Shown one piece after another: positions 60,132 to 64,000 of a stretch of 64,000 nt of DNA. The position numbers and the translations under genes are program-made. The notes beneath the pieces were generated by a model, which was not told where the DNA came from, did no database searches, and saw only the letters and a program-made list of their open reading frames with translations. The DNA comes from Mucilaginibacter terrenus (lineage in GTDB: Bacteria > Bacteroidota > Bacteroidia > Sphingobacteriales > Sphingobacteriaceae): NCBI RefSeq assembly GCF_003432065.1, contig NZ_QWDE01000006.1:62001-126000 (forward strand), written 5' to 3'. Every line of letters begins with the position of its first letter. Position 1 is the stretch's first letter.

Positions 60132-63100
60132 ATGTCAGAAAAGTTATTGCCGCAAATCCTTGTAGATCAGATTAGAAACAAGAATGTAGTTTTATTTCTA
60201 GGAAGTGGATTCGCATATAATTCAGTTCATCCTCAAGGTCGAAAAGCTCCGTTGGGTCAGGCACTTTCAGATGACATTGCACGCAAGTTTTTAGGCAATG
60301 ATTATGTTGGCAACCCGTTGACCTACAATTCGGACTTGGCTATCTCAGCCTCAAGTTTATTCGATGTACAAAGATTTATATACGACATCTTTGAACCATT
60401 TGCCCCAAATGAAAAACAAGTGGCTTTTTCGAATTTTTCTTGGAAGTCGATTTTTACAACTAATTATGATCTTCTACTTGAGAAAGCTTACGATAAAAAT
60501 CGTGAAGCAGCTCAGTCACTCTCAGTTGTTTATCGTAATACTCGAGAGCAAGATATATTTAAAAACCAGAACTCTGTACCTTATTACAAGCTACATGGCA
60601 CAATTACGTACATCAACGACGAACAACTCCCATTAATATTATCGACAGAGCAGTACATCACACATTTAAAAAACAGAGAACGGTTATTTTCAAAGCTGAG
60701 AGAACTTGCCCAGGACTATATTTTTCTATTTATTGGTTATAGCAATCAAGATTGGAACATAAGATCAATATTAAAGGAGATTGAAAGCTTGAAGGATGGA
60801 CGACCTCGGTCTTATATGGTTGGTCCAAAGTTTTCAGATGTTGAAATAGGTTATTGGAATGAGAGAAAAATTAGCCCAATACCGATTGGATATGAAGAGT
60901 TTATTGACAAGTTGTTATTGCAAATTCCGGAAATTGAACGTAAGCTGTCCACTTATATACCTAATTTTGACAAGCCTATTTACAGAAAATTCGCAATTGA
61001 TTTAAGCGGGTACAAGCCGTCCGAAAGCTTAGTAAAGCTAATTGATCAAGAAATTGAATTTGTACATAGTTCTATGCAGTCTGTTAATACGACTCCGGAG
61101 GCATTTTATAAAGGGTATTTCGAAAATTGGGATCCAATAATCAAAAATCTTGATATAAATAGAACCTTGAAAGATAGGGTGCTAGAAGACATGATATTTA
61201 ATAAACACTATCAGTCAGAAACTACACAGCACCTCTTTTGCATAAAAGGCTATGCCGGCTCAGGGAAATCGGTTCTATTAAAAAGAATAGCTTGGGAGTC
61301 ATCGGTAACATTTGAAAAGTTTTGTATCTACCTTAAACCAAACGCTAATATACGTTATGAGCCTTTCATTGAATTGTACAACTGCATCAAAGAAAGAATC
61401 TATCTTTTTGTGGATAATGCTATTGAATATGAAAACTCTATTTTATTGCTAATAGATAAATTAGAGAAAGAAAAAATACCGATCACCATAGTTTCAACTG
61501 CCAAGATTAACTTACTTAATGAGTCCGAGATTCAATCCTATATCGATCAAGAGTATACTTTAACCTACCTTTCAGAGAAAGAAATAGAAGAGTTAATTAA
61601 GAAACTCTTTATTCACAAATCTTTAGGATATCTAACAAACAAAAACATAGAAGAACAGAAAGCCTTGCTTTCAGAGCGTTCTGGAAGGGTCTTATTGGTG
61701 GCACTTCACGAGGCAACGTCAGGTAAACCTTTTGAAGAAATAATCTTTAATGAGTTCATTGGAATACCAAATCAGTCAGCTAAATCTTTGTACTTGACTG
61801 TTGCAATTCTGCATAGATTAGGAACATATGCTAGGGCAGGGCTCATCAGTAGAGTACATAATATTGGCTTTGAAGAATTTAAGTCTAAGTTTTTTAAACC
61901 ACTTGAATATATTGTTTTTGATGAACGAAATTACACGATTAACGATTATATATATAAAACAAGACATCCGTTAATTGCACAGATGGTATTCGAGACTGTT
62001 CTTGTTGATGAGCAATCTAGGTACGATGAATATATAAGAATTTTTAGCTATTTGGATATTGATTACAACAGTGATCGCGTAGCATTCCTAGCTATGACAA
62101 AGGCTAAACAACTTATTCCATTATTCAATGACCCTATACGACTCCGAAATTTATACGACGCAGCAGAACTTTGTAGCCCAGACGACGCAAAATTGCTGCA
62201 ACAACGTGCAATTATGGAGATGTCAATTCCCGGCGGTATTCCCGCCAAGGTAGAAGCTTTTCTGAAACGAGCATTAGAGCTAATGCCGAATGATCCTATG
62301 ATTTCACACTCTTTAGCTGAGTACACACTGAAACAGGCGGAAAAGTCAAGCAATAAGCTGGAGAGAAATACATTAGTAAACTCCGCAATAAATCTTTGCC
62401 ACAAAATACTCAAGAAATCCAACAGCCACCACAGTCATCATACTATTATAAAGGCGAAAATGCTCCTGCTAAAAGATGCGATCGAAAGTAATACTGCGCC
62501 AGCTGTCGAAAGCTTAATTAAGGAAATTGAAAAAACATTACAAATAGCAAAACAATCTTTTCCAGAGCAAGAGTTTATAATTGACATAGAAGCTAGATTC
62601 AAAGAATTAATAGATAACCAACCACGTGCTTTGGAGTTATTAAAGCAAGCTTATGAAATTAATAAAGCCAGCCCATATATATCTTTGAGATTTGCTAAAA
62701 CCCTTGAGAATAAAGGGGAACTTGAAGAAGCAATTAAAGTTCTTGACCAAACTATTGCATTAAACCCTAACGATAAAGATGTAAGCTTTAGATTAGCATT
62801 GCTTTTAAGCTTGAGGCCAAACCCAGATTATGGAGAAATAATTCATTATTTCAGAAGATCTTTTATTTCTGGGGACAACAGATATGAAGCTCAGTTTTGG
62901 TATGCAAGAGCTCTGTTTATCAATAACGATATTCAGAAGGCAGAAATTGAATTCGAAAGACTTTCAAGAACAAAAGTAAATATTGAATTTAAGAGAAATC
63001 CGCGAGGTGTGGTTGATTCCAAAGAAAGCGTTCGTCAATACAAAGGTTCTATAACTGTTTTGGAGGCAAATTATGCTTTTGTAAAAAGAGAAGCTTTTGG

Positions 63101-63230
63101 GGACGACATCTTTGTATATAGACATACTACAAAGATCGATTGGACGGATCTTAAAGTAGGAAGTCGTATTTCGTTCTCTATTATGTTTAATTATAGAGGA
63201 CCTGTTGCAGTCGATGTTTATATGAACTAA
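60132..63230 (+). CDS. SIR2 - STAND NTPase - TPR - cold-shock-like domain protein, putative anti-phage
   Basis: A 1032-residue protein. SIR2-like domain (about 10-270): GSG at 24-26, Asn111 in TTNYD, the catalytic His155 in YKLHG, and FIGYSNQDW. STAND-type NTPase (about 345-600): Walker A GYAGSGKS at 373-380 and Walker B YLFVDNA with Asp428, followed by a winged-helix-like segment. TPR-like helical repeats (about 700-930), for example ALELMPNDP and TIALNPNDKD. The last 63 residues (970-1032) resemble a cold-shock/OB domain (GSITVLEANYAFVKRE, DDIFVYRH, LKVGSRISFSI, RGPVAVDV). SIR2-STAND proteins are anti-phage NADases activated by phage products. The gene is clearly AT-rich and flanked by inverted repeats, indicating transfer. 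No second gene of a system is adjacent. Confidence 0.85.
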   Translation: MSEKLLPQILVDQIRNKNVVLFLGSGFAYNSVHPQGRKAPLGQALSDDIARKFLGNDYVGNPLTYNSDLAISASSLFDVQRFIYDIFEPFAPNEKQVAFSNFSWKSIFTTNYDLLLEKAYDKNREAAQSLSVVYRNTREQDIFKNQNSVPYYKLHGTITYINDEQLPLILSTEQYITHLKNRERLFSKLRELAQDYIFLFIGYSNQDWNIRSILKEIESLKDGRPRSYMVGPKFSDVEIGYWNERKISPIPIGYEEFIDKLLLQIPEIERKLSTYIPNFDKPIYRKFAIDLSGYKPSESLVKLIDQEIEFVHSSMQSVNTTPEAFYKGYFENWDPIIKNLDINRTLKDRVLEDMIFNKHYQSETTQHLFCIKGYAGSGKSVLLKRIAWESSVTFEKFCIYLKPNANIRYEPFIELYNCIKERIYLFVDNAIEYENSILLLIDKLEKEKIPITIVSTAKINLLNESEIQSYIDQEYTLTYLSEKEIEELIKKLFIHKSLGYLTNKNIEEQKALLSERSGRVLLVALHEATSGKPFEEIIFNEFIGIPNQSAKSLYLTVAILHRLGTYARAGLISRVHNIGFEEFKSKFFKPLEYIVFDERNYTINDYIYKTRHPLIAQMVFETVLVDEQSRYDEYIRIFSYLDIDYNSDRVAFLAMTKAKQLIPLFNDPIRLRNLYDAAELCSPDDAKLLQQRAIMEMSIPGGIPAKVEAFLKRALELMPNDPMISHSLAEYTLKQAEKSSNKLERNTLVNSAINLCHKILKKSNSHHSHHTIIKAKMLLLKDAIESNTAPAVESLIKEIEKTLQIAKQSFPEQEFIIDIEARFKELIDNQPRALELLKQAYEINKASPYISLRFAKTLENKGELEEAIKVLDQTIALNPNDKDVSFRLALLLSLRPNPDYGEIIHYFRRSFISGDNRYEAQFWYARALFINNDIQKAEIEFERLSRTKVNIEFKRNPRGVVDSKESVRQYKGSITVLEANYAFVKREAFGDDIFVYRHTTKIDWTDLKVGSRISFSIMFNYRGPVAVDVYMN

Positions 63231-63567
63231 TAGCTTAAATTCAACTTTAATGAAAGTTATCGGTTATGATTTGCTGACTACTAACCTTTACAACATTTCA
63301 GCATCTGGTTACTGTCAACTGCGTGGTTTGTGGTCTGTAATTAGGTAATTAACAAAAGAAACACTTTACAATCCTTCGCTACCGCAAGCGTCACCGCTTA
63401 TGGTTCACTGACAGGTAAACAATTCAACAACATCTCAGCACTACCAATCCCATCTAAACCCGATAGCAGCGGATACCGGCCTTGTGGCTAAGGCTTGTGC
63501 GCGTATGAGCGTATAGCGGGGCTGTCGTTCCGTACGAAGTGATGCAGTACCTTTTTAAAGAAAATGT
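63231..63567. other. Gap after the SIR2-STAND gene
   Basis: 337 bases without a gene. It holds the right-hand copy of the palindromic repeat at 63379-63407 and otherwise nothing I recognise. GC content rises toward 63480, marking the return to host-like or GC-rich sequence. Confidence 0.5.
63379..63407 (+). repeat. REP-like palindrome, right copy
   Basis: ACCGCAAGCG and CGCTTATGGT form an imperfect stem (two mismatches) with a four-base loop. CTACCGCAAGCGTC matches the reverse complement of the left copy at 60018-60050. Confidence 0.7.
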
Positions 63568-64000
63568 TTAAGATGGTGTATCGGCAATGGCTTGCGCGGG
63601 AGTTGGTGCTTGCGGAGGTGGCTTCGCGGTGTATGCTGTTCCGGGGCTGTATGGCGGTGATATGCCGGTGGGCGTAGTTGGGTGCAGAGGCGCGGGTATG
63701 GGGCTGGTGTAAAGCCGCAGGAAGAGGAGGATGAGCGGGATGTTGGTGAGCAGGCCGGGTACGTCGGCAGTTTGGGGCAGCCAGTGTATGCTAAAGTTTT
63801 CGGCGGCGTAAGGGCCTGCGTAGGGCAGCAACAGGGTTAGCGTGCCGAGTACGGCAAAGGCGCGGTAATACCTGCGGATAGGTTTGTTGCGCACAAAAAA
63901 GAATGCCGCATACATGCAGGTGTTTGTTAAGATACCCAGGATAAACATGCTCTGCATACCCCCGGGCACGGCAAAGAAGTGCTGCACCGTGAGCACATAC
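63568..64000 (-). CDS. Membrane protein with proline-rich tail, partial
   Basis: Partial: the frame runs off the right edge, so the N-terminus is missing. The visible part (about 142 residues) has three hydrophobic segments (SMFILGILTNTCMYAAFFFV, AVLGTLTLLLPYAGPYAA and LTNIPLILLFLRLYT) and a 45-residue C-terminal tail very rich in Pro, Thr and Ala (PTTPTGISPPYSP, PPPQAPTPAQA). The GTG at 63996 is not a proven start. Function unknown; the tail is probably disordered. Confidence 0.6.
   Translation of the reverse strand, partial: YVLTVQHFFAVPGGMQSMFILGILTNTCMYAAFFFVRNKPIRRYYRAFAVLGTLTLLLPYAGPYAAENFSIHWLPQTADVPGLLTNIPLILLFLRLYTSPIPAPLHPTTPTGISPPYSPGTAYTAKPPPQAPTPAQAIADTPS

Noticed and set aside
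1-64000. tRNA, rRNA, CRISPR, insertion sequence or integrase genes
   Set aside because: None seen on reading both strands; tRNA-sized gaps show no cloverleaf ending in a CCA-type acceptor, and no transposase or integrase motif occurs.

Overview
The window is a stretch of chromosome from a member of the Bacteroidota, most probably a Sphingobacteriaceae of the Mucilaginibacter/Pedobacter type. The evidence is the repeated TAnnTTTG promoter element a few bases to a few tens of bases upstream of many genes, a C-terminal sorting-like domain on a secreted protein, Bacteroidota-typical families (TlpA-type thioredoxins with a DUF4369-like head, DUF3127, DUF4197, SMUG2-type glycosylase, TonB-C domain on an anti-sigma factor, pdhA-pdhC without pdhB) and a GTG-started rplM. 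The genus is inference. I see no rRNA, tRNA, CRISPR array, insertion sequence or prophage.

Layout. 1-4.7 kb: end of rlmN, a secreted protein and a two-component system. 4.8-11.1 kb: M28 peptidase, sterol-desaturase-like membrane enzyme, Crp/Fnr regulator, thiol-disulfide protein, SDR oxidoreductase, AraC regulator. 11.1-19.9 kb: dxs, scpA, glyA, a large hybrid kinase with four PAS domains, comF, DUF3127. 20-24.9 kb: RNA methyltransferase, small XRE regulator, HD hydrolase, carbohydrate porin, YceI. 25-30.4 kb: a histidine kinase, DUF47/Pit phosphate transport pair, DUF4197 lipoprotein, and an ECF sigma/anti-sigma pair. 30.4-38.8 kb: DNA glycosylase, MtfA-like peptidase, pyruvate dehydrogenase E2 and E1-alpha, NlpC/P60 peptidase, CapA protein, small membrane proteins, Gre-like and RRM proteins. 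39-46.3 kb: translation block (frr on +; pyrH, tsf, rpsB, rpsI, rplM on -) with an ABC exporter and nagA inserted. 46.4-49.7 kb: GDSL hydrolase, aldo/keto reductase, acyl-ACP desaturase.

Two accessory regions stand out. At 49.8-57.9 kb a GH5 glycosidase is divergent from an apparent operon of a membrane-bound histidine kinase, a BcsB-like protein, a GT2 glycosyltransferase carrying an N-terminal MshEN/T2SSE_N-like domain, and a polytopic membrane protein. This looks like an unusual exopolysaccharide synthase locus lacking recognisable bcsA/bcsC architecture. At 60.1-63.2 kb a single visibly AT-rich gene encodes a 1032-residue protein with a SIR2-like N-terminus, a STAND-type P-loop NTPase, TPR-like repeats and a cold-shock-like C-terminal domain. 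It resembles SIR2-STAND anti-phage proteins and is bracketed by inverted copies of a short palindromic repeat. This is the best candidate for an undescribed system.

Other structure: two intergenic regions 36 kb apart (21.7-21.9 kb and 57.9-58.0 kb) share a composite element made of a hairpin, a conserved 17-base box and an AT-rich box. Many convergent or downstream gaps hold clear hairpin terminators, which are listed. All functional calls are from motif and family recognition by eye; no database search was run.
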